From a candidate division KSB1 bacterium (GTDB lineage Bacteria; Zhuqueibacterota; Zhuqueibacteria; Residuimicrobiales; Krinioviventaceae): 64,000 nucleotides of DNA. The position numbers and the translations under genes were made by a program. Below, one piece after another: positions 45,416 through 54,153 of this stretch (within the stretch, counting starts at the first letter, position 1; every line of letters starts with the position of its first letter). The stretch lies in NCBI GenBank assembly GCA_034521575.1, contig JAXHMJ010000005.1:1302001-1366000 (forward strand). Reading direction: 5' to 3'. The notes beneath the pieces were generated by a model. The model worked only from the letters and a program-made list of their open reading frames with translations, was not told where the DNA came from and did not search any database.

Positions 45416-45606
45416 ATAAAATCGTTCAAGAATAAAGCATTGTCAAAATTATACACTGATGGAGAGTCAGGAGTAAAATTAATCCAGATCATGTTTCAAA
45501 AATTTCAAGGGTACTTGACCGTCTCGATGCTTCTGTAAGTTTGTCACGGCCCTTGCATGTAAAGAATCTTGCAGGCGCAGGTCGTTTCGATGAAAGGAGA
45601 AACAAG
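45416..45606 (+). pseudogene. decayed HigB/RelE-type toxin
   Basis: IKSFKNKALSKLYTDGESG opens like a HigB toxin but with ATA in place of the start codon. The continuation, INPDHVSKISRVLDRLDASV, is in another frame, so a single-base shift lies near 45475. The core and C-terminus are missing; the frame runs into the fucosidase start region. It looks like a toxin gene truncated when the fucosidase cassette arose or was joined. Confidence 0.6.
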
Positions 45607-46623
45607 ATGATACGACAACTGATTCGACTGACGATTGCAGTACTTTTCGCAGTTCCAACTTTTGCCCAGGAACCTGCTTCCGCCGAACATCTGCGCAAGG
45701 ACTTTCTCACATGGAAGTTCGGGATGTTTATCCACTTCAACATGGCTACTTACCATAATTGCGAGTGGGCTCTCGGATACGAAGACCCCGCAACCTTCAA
45801 GCCGGAGAAACTGGACTGTAACCAGTGGGCCGAAGCTGCCGCTTCGGCAGGAATGAAATACGCTGTTCTGACAGTTAAGCACACCGGCGGATGGTGTCTC
45901 TGGGACAGCAAACAGACAAAGACCCACGCCATGTCGGCTTTTCCCCATTACAAAAATGGAAAAGGCGATATCGTGCGCGAGTTTGTTAAAGCCTGCCGCA
46001 AGCATAACTTAAAAGTGGGGCTCTACTACTGCTTTCCGAGCAACTTTGGAGTTCCAAAAAACAAGAGGCCGCTCAATGGGCTGCCGCCTGAAGCCGAGGG
46101 TGATCCCATTTCTTTCATCAAGAAGCAACTGACTGAACTCTTCACCGATTACGGGCAGATCGATCTCCTTTGGTGCGATCAGTATCAGTTCAACATCCGA
46201 GAGCATTGGCAGGAAATCGTAAAGCACGTCAAGGCTCTCCAGCCCAACTGTATCGTGATCGCAAACAACAGCCTAGATCTCAAGGAGACGGATATTTACA
46301 GCTACGAGTATCCCTGGCTCAAAACAAAACGGCGCAGGGCGCTACCGCCGGAGGACAACGAGACTCCATCGGAGGTCTGTGACAAGATGGGCCCTGCCTG
46401 GTTCTGGAAGGCCAGGGAAAACGCATCAAATATCAAAAGCGCGGAGCAGGTGGTGAAGATGGCAAGACTGTGCAACAGTCGAAAAGCCAACTACCTTTTG
46501 AATGTCGCACCTGATAAATCAGGCCTCATTCCGGTCTATTCTCTGGAGCGGTTGAAGGAGATCGGGAGTCTGCTGAATATAAAAGAGCCACAACGGTCAG
46601 GGCCTCAGACAGACGACAAATGA
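45607..46623 (+). CDS. alpha-L-fucosidase, GH29 family
   Basis: 338 residues from ATG 45607, preceded by AAAGGAG. A signal peptide (cleavage near PTFAQE) sends it to the periplasm or outside. WKFGMFIHFNMATY, the LTVKHTGGWCLWDSK motif and IDLLWCDQYQF (the aspartate is the likely nucleophile) are diagnostic of GH29. The enzyme removes terminal alpha-L-fucose. It is shorter than many GH29 enzymes because no C-terminal beta domain is present. An attC-like site starts 2 bases after the stop. It is followed by two sulfatase genes, suggesting joint action on sulfated fucans. Confidence 0.92.
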   Translation: MIRQLIRLTIAVLFAVPTFAQEPASAEHLRKDFLTWKFGMFIHFNMATYHNCEWALGYEDPATFKPEKLDCNQWAEAAASAGMKYAVLTVKHTGGWCLWDSKQTKTHAMSAFPHYKNGKGDIVREFVKACRKHNLKVGLYYCFPSNFGVPKNKRPLNGLPPEAEGDPISFIKKQLTELFTDYGQIDLLWCDQYQFNIREHWQEIVKHVKALQPNCIVIANNSLDLKETDIYSYEYPWLKTKRRRALPPEDNETPSEVCDKMGPAWFWKARENASNIKSAEQVVKMARLCNSRKANYLLNVAPDKSGLIPVYSLERLKEIGSLLNIKEPQRSGPQTDDK

Positions 46624-46624
46624 C

Positions 46625-46683
46625 ATCGAACAAGCCGGATGCACGCGACGGCTTACAGCCGCGCGTGATCCGCAGCGTTGAAC
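46625..46683 (+). other. attC-like recombination site 5
   Basis: The clearest site. Ends ATCGAAC (46625-46631) and GTTGAAC (46677-46683, a perfect GTTRRRY). GGAT-g-CACGCG-a-CGGCT pairs with AGCCGCGCGTGATCC with a 3-base loop; g and a remain extrahelical exactly as in site 3. 59 bases, a typical attC length. Confidence 0.82.
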
Positions 46684-46710
46684 TCTATAGTTGGCCAGAA
46701 GGGAGAATAG

Positions 46711-48024
46711 ATGAACAGACGTGATTTTGTAAACGCCACACTAGCAGCAGGGGGCACGCTTGCGCTTTTGACAAAAGTATACGCACAACCAGAAAAACCG
46801 AGGCAACAACCCAATATCGTTCTGATCATAGCGGACGATCTCGGTTTCGAGACCATCGGTTGCTACGGTGCTAAGGACTATAAAACTCCGAACATCGACG
46901 CTCTGGCAGCCAAGGGCGTGCGCTTCAACCACTGCTATTCCCAGCCACTTTGTACCCCGTCGCGCGTCCAGATCATGACCGGTCGGTACAACAACAGGAA
47001 CTACGAAGGTTTTGGCTACCTCAACCCCAAAGAAATTACTTTTGGAAACATCCTGAAAAAAACCGGATATCAGACGTGTATCGCAGGCAAATGGCAGCTC
47101 TGTGGCGACGCCAGCACTATCAAAGCCTTCGGGTTCGACGAACACTGCCTCTGGAACATGCACGCTTACAGAGAGGATGCACCAGATGCGAAGGAGCCAA
47201 AGGGGTGGCTGAGGCGCTATGATGCTCCCACTCTATACGAAAATGGCAAATGGATAGAGCATCCGGAAGGGGTCTATGGTCCACAAGTATGCGCCGATTT
47301 CATCCGTTCTTTCATCAAGAAGAACAAAGACCAGCCGTTCTTTGTGTATTACCCGATGATTCTCACACATGATCCATTTGTCCCAACGCCTGACAGTATC
47401 AACAAGAATTCCAAGGACAACAAAAAGAAGAACTTTGTCGACATGGTCGAGTATATGGATTTGCTAGTGGGACAAATAGTAAACCAGTTAGAAGAACAGG
47501 GCATTCTGGATAACACACTTGTTCTCTTCACGGGAGACAACGGTACACACAGGTCCATAACATCAGAAACAACCCGGGGGCGCATCAAAGGCGGCAAAGC
47601 TCAGATGACAGATGCGGGCACTCGCGTCCCGCTTATTGCGTGCTGGAGCGGCAAGTCTCCCGCCGGAACAGTCCTGGAAGACCTCGTCGACTTTTCGGAT
47701 TTTCTGCCAACCGTCCGCGAAGCCGCAGGTTCAGCGGTTCCAGCTGACCGCATCATTGATGGCCGTACCTTTCTCCCACAAATCCTCGGGAGAAAGGGCA
47801 AACCCCGTGAATGGATATTCTGTCATTACTGGGGCCGTGGCCGCAACAAAGAGCAGACACGCGAATTTGTCAGGGACCAACGCTGGAAACTCTATGATAA
47901 TGGACAAATGTACGATATCAAAAATGACGTTCTTGAACAGTCCCCCCTGCAAGATACTGAACCGAAATTGGTTGCTGTGCGAAAGCGTTTGCAGGCAGCG
48001 TTCGAAGCTGTCAGGAAACGGTAA
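46711..48024 (+). CDS. Tat-exported arylsulfatase-family enzyme 1
   Basis: 437 residues. MNRRDFVNATLAAGGTLALL is a twin-arginine (Tat) signal. The sulfatase metal site begins IVLIIADDLGFETIG. The catalytic formylglycine sequence is CTPSR (in QPLCTPSRVQIMTGRY), which matches C-x-P-S-R and needs maturation by FGE or an anaerobic maturase. FTGDNGTH is the second metal motif. An S1-type sulfatase that would remove sulfate esters from glycans. It sits alone between two attC-like sites. Confidence 0.93.
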   Translation: MNRRDFVNATLAAGGTLALLTKVYAQPEKPRQQPNIVLIIADDLGFETIGCYGAKDYKTPNIDALAAKGVRFNHCYSQPLCTPSRVQIMTGRYNNRNYEGFGYLNPKEITFGNILKKTGYQTCIAGKWQLCGDASTIKAFGFDEHCLWNMHAYREDAPDAKEPKGWLRRYDAPTLYENGKWIEHPEGVYGPQVCADFIRSFIKKNKDQPFFVYYPMILTHDPFVPTPDSINKNSKDNKKKNFVDMVEYMDLLVGQIVNQLEEQGILDNTLVLFTGDNGTHRSITSETTRGRIKGGKAQMTDAGTRVPLIACWSGKSPAGTVLEDLVDFSDFLPTVREAAGSAVPADRIIDGRTFLPQILGRKGKPREWIFCHYWGRGRNKEQTREFVRDQRWKLYDNGQMYDIKNDVLEQSPLQDTEPKLVAVRKRLQAAFEAVRKR

Positions 48025-48029
48025 TAATT

Positions 48030-48092
48030 GTCCAACAAAGCACTGCAGAACCACGTCGCAAAGCGCGCCGAGTCTGAGTGCAGACGTTCGAT
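48030..48092 (+). other. attC-like recombination site 6
   Basis: 5' core GTCCAAC (48030-48036) matches RYYYAAC exactly. GCACT-g-CAGA pairs with TCTGAGTGC, leaving g extrahelical. The 3' core is GTTCGAT (48086-48092). It starts 5 bases after the first sulfatase and ends 13 bases before the second. Confidence 0.7.
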
Positions 48093-48105
48093 TTAAGGAG
48101 AAAAA

Positions 48106-49566
48106 GTGCATAAAGGAATTACTCGACGCAACTTCATTCGGACTGCTGCTGTATCTGCTACAGCAAGCCTGATTCCATCGATCGGATATGCCAGAGAAAT
48201 CGGGGATCGTCCCAATATTGTAATATTTTTCCTGGATGACAGTGCTTACGGTGATTTCGCCCACAACGGCAACCCAACCATTCGCACTCCAAACATTTCA
48301 AAGCTGATGCGGGATGGCGTGAACTTTACCCAGTTCTATGTTAGCTCACCGGCTTGCAGCGCTTCACGATATTCACTATTGACCGGTCGTTATCCCGGGC
48401 GTTCCGGGTTGGGCAAATGGGTGATCGGACCGACATCGCAGCGTCATCTCCATTCGAAAGAAATCACCATAGCGGAAGGATTGAAAAAGCGCGGTTACAA
48501 GACCGGGATATTTGGCAAGTGGCATCTGGGAAGCCCCAACAAGAAGAATGGCGCATCACAAGATACCTTGCCACTTGCTCATGGTTTTGATCAATGGTTG
48601 GGAACCAATGTCTCCCATGATTATGGCAATGCCATGTTGTTGAAATCAAATCCTGCAGGAAATAATCCAATTAAAGGCTATTCTCTCATAGCTAATAACT
48701 TGCCATCAAAGCCCAGGATGTGCGCGTCGTTAACAGGACGGTATACAGAGTCTGCAATCTCATTTATTGAGAAGAACAAGAGCGAACCTTTCTTTGCCTA
48801 TATCCCCTTCAACATGCCTCACCTTGGAATTTATGCAAGCGAAAAGTTCCTAAACAAATCCCGGCGTGGTCTGCTCGGCGATGTTATGGAGGAAATTGAT
48901 TACAGTGTAGGCCGAATCAGAAAGGCGCTTGAAGATAACGGCCTTTCCGAAAACACGATAATTATCTTCTCTTCGGACAATGGGCCATGGATAAAGTTCA
49001 GGAATACAGCCAAACACCCCAAATATGGTGAAGCTCGCCTTCACGTAGGTTACGCACTTCCATTTCGTGATGGCAAAGGATCTACATGGGAGGGCGGACA
49101 TCGTGTCCCGGGAATATTCTGTTGGCCCGGCAGGATACCGGCCAACACAGTTGAACAATCTCCTGTCAGCACTCTGGATATACTACCCACGTTGTTTGCA
49201 ATAGCTGGCACTGAGGTCCCCAAAGACCGGTCTATCGATGGACGTGACATAAGACCATACTTAATGCCCAATAGGCACAAGGATAAAGTTCCTCCGTTTG
49301 AGTTTGTCTATTCAGCATCAGATAACAAGCCTTCTGCTATTCGGGTAGGGCCCTGGAAAATGCATATCCGTATATCCTCACAAACAGGAAATAATTATGG
49401 ATTCAAAGCGTCTCGTCTTGCTCCACTCTTATTTCAAGTTGAGCAAGATATTGGAGAGAGAATTGATCGAGCCAATGAACAAAAGGATCGTGTCGAGACG
49501 ATGCTTAATAAATTGAATGCCTTTGAAGCTCAAGTAAAGAAAGAAGGTAGTTTCTGGGATGTTTAA
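48106..49566 (+). CDS. Tat-exported arylsulfatase-family enzyme 2
   Basis: 486 residues from GTG 48106, preceded by AAGGAG. TRRNFIRTAAVSATASLIPS is a Tat signal. IVIFFLDDSAYGDF is the first metal site; CSASR (in SPACSASRYSLLTGRYPGR) is the formylglycine motif of the C-x-A-x-R type; FSSDNGPW the second metal motif. It is not a recent duplicate of sulfatase 1, judged by its sequence and different FGly motif. The stop codon TAA is inside GTTTAAC, which matches the 5' attC core. Confidence 0.93.
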   Translation: MHKGITRRNFIRTAAVSATASLIPSIGYAREIGDRPNIVIFFLDDSAYGDFAHNGNPTIRTPNISKLMRDGVNFTQFYVSSPACSASRYSLLTGRYPGRSGLGKWVIGPTSQRHLHSKEITIAEGLKKRGYKTGIFGKWHLGSPNKKNGASQDTLPLAHGFDQWLGTNVSHDYGNAMLLKSNPAGNNPIKGYSLIANNLPSKPRMCASLTGRYTESAISFIEKNKSEPFFAYIPFNMPHLGIYASEKFLNKSRRGLLGDVMEEIDYSVGRIRKALEDNGLSENTIIIFSSDNGPWIKFRNTAKHPKYGEARLHVGYALPFRDGKGSTWEGGHRVPGIFCWPGRIPANTVEQSPVSTLDILPTLFAIAGTEVPKDRSIDGRDIRPYLMPNRHKDKVPPFEFVYSASDNKPSAIRVGPWKMHIRISSQTGNNYGFKASRLAPLLFQVEQDIGERIDRANEQKDRVETMLNKLNAFEAQVKKEGSFWDV

Positions 49567-49640
49567 CGATAACAATCTATAATCCCAAAATTTAGTTGGA
49601 CAACCGCGAAACAACAGGTTCGCGAACAATCCCGTTGCAA
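49561..49640 (+). other. possible attC-like site 7
   Basis: GTTTAAC (49561-49567) matches RYYYAAC and holds the sulfatase stop codon. Downstream CCGCGAA and TTCGCG form a short stem and GTTGCAA (49634-49640) could be the 3' core. Outer arm pairing is poor, so this is weaker than the others. Confidence 0.4.
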
Positions 49641-49777
49641 AATACAACTTTGGCTGCAAGATAAATCAGATAGGGTTGAGATGAAAATATAATGCAATGC
49701 CATTTATCCTGAAATATTTACCTTGAATTTCATTATATTTATTGGTTAATTTAATTTTAATTGGAAAAGGATCAACA

Positions 49778-49978
49778 ATGAAAACCATGAAAATAGAAAA
49801 ACAATTTACGATTCAGGATATGAATGACACACCAAAAGAATCATCATTTTGGTTAAATAAATCACCACAAGAACGAATTGCTGCAGTTGAAATGATGAGA
49901 AGAATAAATTATGGCAAAAATTATTCTGCCGAGCGACTTTCAAGATTTTTTGAAATTGCTGAATTATCACAAGATTGA
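49778..49978 (+). CDS. small antitoxin-like protein paired with a nucleotidyltransferase
   Basis: 66 residues from ATG 49778 (after GGAAAAGGA). FWLNKSPQERIAAVEMMRRI is the pattern of small proteins encoded just before DUF6036/AbiEii-like nucleotidyltransferases. The next gene begins 68 bases before this one ends, so their translation is coupled. Confidence 0.72.
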   Translation: MKTMKIEKQFTIQDMNDTPKESSFWLNKSPQERIAAVEMMRRINYGKNYSAERLSRFFEIAELSQD

Positions 49979-50360
49979 ATATTTGTTAATAGGCGGGTTT
50001 GCAGTTGCCTATCACGGGTATCCACGCAGCACAGCAGGTATGGATATTTGGATTGGGATCAGCAAAAATAACGCTGAAAAACTGGTGACTGCTCTCAAAG
50101 AATTCGGTTTTGATCTCCCTGTGATAAAAAAAGAACTTTTTCTACAAAAAAACAAGATTTTCAGAATGGGCAGGACACCGATCAGAATTGAATTGTTGAC
50201 AACAATTTCCGGGGTCGATTTTCAAACCTGTTATTCCAGGCGAATAAAAAATACAATGAATGAAATCCCCATTAATATCATTAATCTACAAGATTTGAAA
50301 ACAAACAAAAAAGAAAGCGGACGGCATAAAGATTTGGATGATTTGGAAAATTTACCATAG
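49911..50360 (+). CDS. DUF6036-like nucleotidyltransferase, toxin-antitoxin or abortive-infection type
   Basis: 149 residues. YLLIGGFAVAYHGYPRSTAG is the nucleotidyltransferase glycine motif. The next residues, MDIWIG, hold only the second aspartate of the usual D-x-D pair; the first appears replaced by glycine (family pattern: T-x-D-[LMI]-D-I-W). Either the enzyme is inactive or it binds metal differently. The C-terminal INIINLQDLKTNKKESGRHK matches the family's ending. Last gene of the cassette region; no clear attC follows. Confidence 0.8.
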   Translation: MAKIILPSDFQDFLKLLNYHKIEYLLIGGFAVAYHGYPRSTAGMDIWIGISKNNAEKLVTALKEFGFDLPVIKKELFLQKNKIFRMGRTPIRIELLTTISGVDFQTCYSRRIKNTMNEIPINIINLQDLKTNKKESGRHKDLDDLENLP

Positions 50361-50993
50361 CAATTGCTGTTCAATACTCGTGTAGCTTTTTGCATCTCCA
50401 ATTTGGATAAATCGTTTTTCAATCAAAAACTCTTTTTAAAGATTAGCGTCAAAGTACCCGACCCCCAACGAGATTGTGCCCGGTCAACCGGGAAAAGCTG
50501 CAAGAGCAGCATACGGCTCTGATTTCAGCATTAAAGAAATGTACGGCATAATACAAAAAGATAGAATCTATTAACGGCAAAAAACGCAACATCAGCACGT
50601 CCTGAAAACAGAGGGGGTAGCGGAAGACAGGCAGCCGCGCGGCCGGCCTGCGTTGTTCAGCAGGACGGCAAACCGGTCTGCGGGAACAGGGAGAATTGGA
50701 AATCGCATCATCTGCGGTGTGACTGCACAAGGCGGCAGTTGTAAAGCCGGTTTAGCGAGGCGGTGCCCGCTCCCAAAATCCCGGACTATCGGCAAAATCA
50801 TAAATGGAGCGGGCAGCCTGGCTGTAGCGAGGGGAGACCTCCCCCTCCTGAAACCCGACTCTGTGTGCACCTGCGCATTTATTTAGCATTTGACCGTGTT
50901 CCATAAAAGCCGTTCTGTCCGAAAGCCCTTGCTTTTTTTCGGGTGAATGATTATGTTATCATCAGATTTGTCATCAATTGAAAGGATTGACTT
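50361..50993. other. intergenic region with a possible coding remnant
   Basis: No complete gene is visible in 633 bases. An open plus-strand frame, 50440-50574, encodes a protein-like C-terminal stretch (YPTPNEIVPGQPGKAARAAY, then SIKEMYGIIQKDRIY), perhaps a gene remnant; I cannot assign it. The GC-rich part 50610-50860 shows scattered inverted repeats but no known RNA. It may be the 3' boundary of the cassette region. Confidence 0.4.
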
Positions 50994-52235
50994 ATGAAAG
51001 ACCAGGATTATACCTGTGTGGAGCGTTTTTTAAAGTATATCACGTTTGACACGCAGTCTTCAGAAGAGTCCGACACTGTGCCGAGCACGGAAAAGCAAAA
51101 AAAACTCGGTAAGGTTCTCGTTGAGGAGCTGAAAGAGATGGGGCTGCAGGACGCGCATATGGACAACAACGGTTATGTGATGGCGTCGCTGGCCGGCAAT
51201 GTCGATCACGCCGTTCCGGCTATCGGACTCATCGCGCATCTGGACACGTCACCGGATGTGTCCGGCAAAGACGTCAAGGCCGTCACTCATGAAAATTATT
51301 CGGGCGGTGACATTAAACTCAAGGACGGGGTGGTGATTCCGGAAGGTGAGAATCCCGAGCTGGCCAGGAACAAGGGCAGCAATATCATCACCTCGGACGG
51401 CACCACGCTGCTGGGCGCGGACAACAAGGCCGGTATCGCTGAAATTTTCGATGCGGTGCAGGTTTTGCTTGATCATCCGGAGATCAAGCACGGGGATATC
51501 AAAATTGCGGTAACCCCGGATGAGGAAATCGGCAAAGGCGCGGATCATTTTGACATTGAAAAATTCGGCGCTGATTACGCCTATACGATCGACGGCGAAA
51601 GCGCCGGCGAGATTGAGGATGAAACCTTTTGCGCGGATGCGGTGAACATGACCATTACCGGCGTTAATGTGCATCCCGGTTACGCCAAGAACCGTCTGAT
51701 CAACGCGGTTAAAATAGCATCCGAGATCATCAATCTGCTGCCCAAAGATTCCATGTCCCCGGAAACCACAGAGGACCGCGAGGGCTATGTGCATCCGCAC
51801 GTCATGCAGGGCAATGTGGAAACCGCGTCGATTAAATGGCTGATCCGTGATTTTACCGTGGAAGGCCTGAAAGAAAAGGAAGCGTATCTGAAAAAGTTGT
51901 CCGATGACGTGATGAGTTCCTATCCGCAGGCCAGAATGAATTTTGAGGTACAGGAATTCTACCGCAACATGAAATACAAGCTAAACGAGGAACCGCGGGT
52001 TGTGGATTACGCGTTGGAAGCCGTGGAACGCGCCGGGATCAAATCGATCCGCAACTTGATCCGCGGCGGCACGGACGGCGCCCGGTTGTCTTATGAGGGA
52101 CTTTTGACGCCCAACGTCTTCACCGGCGGGCATAATTTCCACTCGCGCCAGGAATGGATTTCCGTCAAGGACATGAAAAAAGCCGTGGACGTGATCCTGA
52201 ACCTGGTGCAGATCTGGGCCGAGAAAAGCAAATAA
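50994..52235 (+). CDS. pepT: peptidase T (tripeptide aminopeptidase)
   Basis: 413 residues, the usual PepT length (~408). IGLIAHLDTSPDVSG is the first metal-binding motif, TTLLGADNKAGIAEI the second, TPDEEIGKGADHF contains the catalytic glutamate pair, YTIDGE follows, and IRGGTDGARLS plus GGHNFHSRQEW are C-terminal family motifs. A cytosolic M20 zinc peptidase that removes the N-terminal residue of tripeptides. AAAGGAT precedes ATG 50994. Confidence 0.96.
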   Translation: MKDQDYTCVERFLKYITFDTQSSEESDTVPSTEKQKKLGKVLVEELKEMGLQDAHMDNNGYVMASLAGNVDHAVPAIGLIAHLDTSPDVSGKDVKAVTHENYSGGDIKLKDGVVIPEGENPELARNKGSNIITSDGTTLLGADNKAGIAEIFDAVQVLLDHPEIKHGDIKIAVTPDEEIGKGADHFDIEKFGADYAYTIDGESAGEIEDETFCADAVNMTITGVNVHPGYAKNRLINAVKIASEIINLLPKDSMSPETTEDREGYVHPHVMQGNVETASIKWLIRDFTVEGLKEKEAYLKKLSDDVMSSYPQARMNFEVQEFYRNMKYKLNEEPRVVDYALEAVERAGIKSIRNLIRGGTDGARLSYEGLLTPNVFTGGHNFHSRQEWISVKDMKKAVDVILNLVQIWAEKSK

Positions 52236-52239
52236 ACGC

Positions 52240-52896
52240 ATGCAGTGGCGCAAACGTGTAACCCGACGAGTCTGGCGGTGGCCGGTCAAACTGGCCGCCG
52301 CAGCGCTGTTGGCTCTGATTCTTGTGCTCTGCGCCAAACCGATCCTGGTGTCTGCCGGAGGCTGGCTCAGCATGCCGTCCTCCGAGCAGCATTGCGATGC
52401 GCTCATCCTGCCGTCCGGGGCCACGGTATCGGATTATTTTATGCAGGAGGCCATTCGCTGTTATCAGGCCGGACAGGTGGACCGAATCATTGTGGTGATG
52501 CACGAATACGATCAGCCCTCCGGCGTGTTTGGACTCGAAAATTACCACGACCTTTTTATGCGGGAAATCCAAAGACGCGATATCCCGGATTCCGCGGTCA
52601 TTCCCCTGTTTCTCAAAATAAACGACCCTTATACCTACAATACAGCCAGGACACTAACGCCTTCACTGAACGCGCTCGGCATTGACAGCATATTGCTGCT
52701 TCAGGACAATTTCCATATCAAACGCAGTATTCTGACCTACAGGCATGTGATGAACGCACATGGCATAGAGGTAGAGCCTTATGTAATGCAAATCTATCTA
52801 AATGCAGACAACTGGCACACCTCGGCCAACGGCTGGCGCCGGGTGATTGATGAATATATCAAACTGATCGTTTACCGCATAAAAGGATATCTATAG
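52240..52896 (+). CDS. DUF218/YdcF-SanA-like membrane-anchored protein
   Basis: 218 residues. One N-terminal membrane helix (~residues 17-37), then CDALILPSGATVSDYFMQEA, EAIRCYQAGQVDRIIVV and NTARTLTPSLNALGIDSILL, a Rossmann-like DUF218 layout. Relatives (SanA, ElyC) affect cell-envelope integrity by an unknown route. Four bases after pepT. Confidence 0.7.
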   Translation: MQWRKRVTRRVWRWPVKLAAAALLALILVLCAKPILVSAGGWLSMPSSEQHCDALILPSGATVSDYFMQEAIRCYQAGQVDRIIVVMHEYDQPSGVFGLENYHDLFMREIQRRDIPDSAVIPLFLKINDPYTYNTARTLTPSLNALGIDSILLLQDNFHIKRSILTYRHVMNAHGIEVEPYVMQIYLNADNWHTSANGWRRVIDEYIKLIVYRIKGYL

Positions 52897-54153
52897 ATGA
52901 CGCGTCTGAACCGCTTGAAACGCATTTCACTGACAACCTGGATATTTATCGGACTGGGCAGCGGTATCCTGGCCGGACGACTCGTCGGCGAACCGATTGT
53001 TCCGGCAGCGCAGTTCTTGTCCGATATTTTTCTGCGCATGCTGCGCATGGCCATCATGCCGCTGATTCTGACCTCCATCACCTCCGGGGTGGTCAGTATC
53101 GGATCCGACAAAGGTGTGGGACGTCTGGGCCTGAAGACGCTGCTCTATTACCTGTCCTCCACCCTGCTGGCTATTTTGACGGGCCAGCTTTTGGTCAACC
53201 TGCTCAAACCCGGGGTGGGCGCCACCGTGGGACTGACCGCAGATGTAGAGTCCGTTCCGGTTTCCGATGACTCGATTGCCGATTTGCTGCTGCGCATCAT
53301 TCCGGTCAATCCGTTCGAGGCTCTGGCCAACGGCGATGTGCTGCCGGTGATCTTTTTCTGCATTATGTTTGGTATTTTTGTCATGCATCTGCAGGAACCG
53401 CATAAAGGCAAACTCGTCTCGGCCATTGAAGCGGCTTTTAAAACCATGATGAACATGACCCGGTTTATTGTTTGGCTGGCGCCCATCGGCGTGTTCGGCA
53501 TCAATGCCATGATCGCCGCCACCACCGGACTGGCTGCGTTCAAGTCTCTGGGATTTTATTTCATCACCGTGCTGCTGGCGCTGTTCTGGCATATGGGTGT
53601 CGATCTGCCGCTGCTGCTGCGATTGATCGGACGCGTGAATCCGCTCATGCACTATAAAGGCATGACCTCGGCCATGATCACGGCCTTTTCCACCAGCTCG
53701 TCCATGGTCACCCTGCCGCTGAATATCGAATGCGTGACCAAACGCTCACGCGTGTCGCAAAAAATTGCCAACTTTACTCTGCCCATCGGCGCGACGGTGA
53801 ACATGGACGGCACCGCCTTGTACGAATGCGTGGCCGCCATTTTTATTGCTCAGATATACGGAATTGAATTGACTGCGCTTCAGCAATTTCTTGTGGTGTT
53901 GACCGCGCTTTTGGCCTCCATCGGCGCGGCGGCCGTGCCCATGGCGGGATTGGTGATGATGAGTATCATTCTCAAGGCCATCGGCCTGCCGCTGGAAGCG
54001 GTGGGGATTATTCTGGCCGTGGACCGAATTCTGGACATGTTCCGCACCACGGTGAACGTGACCAGCGATTCCTGCGGGGCGGTGATCATTGCGCGCAGTG
54101 AAGGTGAGGCGCTGGACCGGATGGGCGAACCGGCGGAGCCTGGCGTCGATTGA
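52897..54153 (+). CDS. dicarboxylate/amino acid:cation symporter (DAACS family)
   Basis: 418 residues, ~8 membrane helices plus two re-entrant loops. FSTSSSMVTLPLNIE is the serine-rich hairpin motif, TLPIGATVNMDGTALYE the transport motif, and DRILDMFRTTVNVTSD the substrate-binding helix 8 motif of the GltP/GltPh family. Imports glutamate, aspartate or C4-dicarboxylates with H+ or Na+. Starts directly after the DUF218 stop codon. Confidence 0.95.
   Translation: MTRLNRLKRISLTTWIFIGLGSGILAGRLVGEPIVPAAQFLSDIFLRMLRMAIMPLILTSITSGVVSIGSDKGVGRLGLKTLLYYLSSTLLAILTGQLLVNLLKPGVGATVGLTADVESVPVSDDSIADLLLRIIPVNPFEALANGDVLPVIFFCIMFGIFVMHLQEPHKGKLVSAIEAAFKTMMNMTRFIVWLAPIGVFGINAMIAATTGLAAFKSLGFYFITVLLALFWHMGVDLPLLLRLIGRVNPLMHYKGMTSAMITAFSTSSSMVTLPLNIECVTKRSRVSQKIANFTLPIGATVNMDGTALYECVAAIFIAQIYGIELTALQQFLVVLTALLASIGAAAVPMAGLVMMSIILKAIGLPLEAVGIILAVDRILDMFRTTVNVTSDSCGAVIIARSEGEALDRMGEPAEPGVD

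Larger units (their letters stand above)
40482..50360 (+). mobile_element. integron-type gene-cassette array without a visible integrase (CALIN-like)
   Basis: All intact genes point the same way. Nearly every gene or gene pair is followed by an attC-like palindrome (listed separately at 41904, 42625, 44413, 45217, 46625, 48030 and, weaker, 49561). For three of them the last stop codon lies inside the 5' core. Cargo consists of toxin-antitoxin pairs, DUF5677 and secreted hydrolases, common or plausible cassette genes. No intI gene is found in the window, so this is a cluster of attC sites lacking an integrase, or the 3' part of a longer array. Boundaries are approximate. Confidence 0.72.
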
